Source of the DNA: Callorhinus ursinus
Lineage: Eukaryota; Chordata; Mammalia; Carnivora; Otariidae
Direction: 5' to 3'
NCBI RefSeq assembly: GCF_003265705.1
Contig: NW_020313044.1
Location: 4,661,399-4,725,398 of the forward strand
DNA length: 64,000 nucleotides
Made by a program: the position numbers and the translations under genes. Every line of letters begins with the position of its first letter. Position 1 is the first letter of the stretch. Under the pieces are notes generated by a model, which made no database searches, was not told the DNA's origin, and saw only the letters and a program-made list of their open reading frames with translations. Shown here in pieces: positions 63,517 through 64,000 of this stretch.

Positions 63517-64000
63517 CCTAGGAGGAGGATGCAGGGGCATCCCCAGCGTCAGCCTCCTTCATGACGGGTTGTCTGCAGCCCAGCATGGTTTTGTGGTTCC
63601 CCTTGGATTTTGGATGTTCATCAGACAAGCTGCCTGCCGCCTGCCAGCCATGTGGGCAAGGTTCTATGGGACAGGTGCCTTGCTGGGAGCTGGGTGGGCT
63701 GACAGGGCCCAACACAGCCAGTCTGCGAGCCTCCTAGTTGGCTACCTGGAGCACTTCCCCAGGCCAGGGAGGGAAACCCAAACCACCGAACTACAAGCTA
63801 CTCCTGCTGGAAAATGAGGAGGAGACAGGCAGGATTTCACAACCTCATCTATTCAGGGTTCTCAACAGGCTTCCAAGGCCTCCACCCTCTCTAGGCTCTG
63901 CCTTCAGCACCCAGATGTCCAGAAGCCTGGTGGCACTTAGCACATGCCTGGCATAGAGGGGCGGACCTTCCACTTTTCCAGGGTGTTTTCAGCCTGTGTC
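63517..64000. other. Intergenic sequence to the window end, nothing recognised
   Basis: GC-richer unique-looking DNA. Open frames on both strands overlap and lack recognisable features. Confidence 0.45.

Overview
The window is mammalian, most likely from an arctoid carnivoran (bear, seal or mustelid lineage). The main evidence is about 36 copies of tRNA-derived Can-SINE (SINEC) elements. Their body carries the GGCTCAGGTCATGATCC and GGAGCCTGCTTCTCCCTCTC signatures, and they end in (AAATAA)n-AAATCTTT-An tails. A carnivore-type LINE-1 3' end is also present. One SINEC variant with GAGTCC and GACCCTCCCCCCTCTCATG changes is what I remember from mustelids. The order-level call is firm; the family-level call is not.

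One protein-coding gene is supported: the 3' part of NDFIP1 (Nedd4 family interacting protein 1) on the + strand. Three coding exons (1260-1384, 3501-3567, 6406-6511) encode about the last 98 residues, including all three membrane segments and the C-terminal tail ending in VLFIY. The stop codon lies 2 nt before a splice donor. A further intron of about 8 kb then leads to a terminal exon that is entirely 3' UTR (14475 to about 15555), with AATAAA at 15530. The cytosolic PPxY part of the protein lies upstream of the window.

From about 15.56 kb to 64 kb I find no gene. In human, NDFIP1 is followed by a large gap before SPRY4, and this stretch fits that gap. It holds nested repeats of several ages: young SINEC copies with near-perfect target-site duplications (TSDs), a carnivore L1 3' end at 36.19-37.38 kb, decayed antisense and sense L1M segments (22.4, 31.4, 37.4-38.7, 45.7-46.9, 56.3-57.0, 57.6-58.6, 60.9-62.7 kb), MIR and L2 fragments, one MER5A, one MLT1-like LTR, and a Tigger1 DNA transposon (53698-55947) flanked by TA and interrupted by two SINEs. 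Simple repeats are scattered through it. A 10-N assembly gap lies inside a young SINE at 352-361.

I found no undescribed multi-gene system. The points worth checking are structural: a probable SINE 3' transduction inside Tigger1, a 41-nt SINE 'stump' with its own TSD inside the L1, a tail-only insertion, a short young polyadenylated retrocopy at 63.4 kb, SINE-into-SINE-tail nests including one inverted pair, a 70-bp-period tandem duplication, and a 15-bp perfect hairpin next to an AT-palindromic tract.
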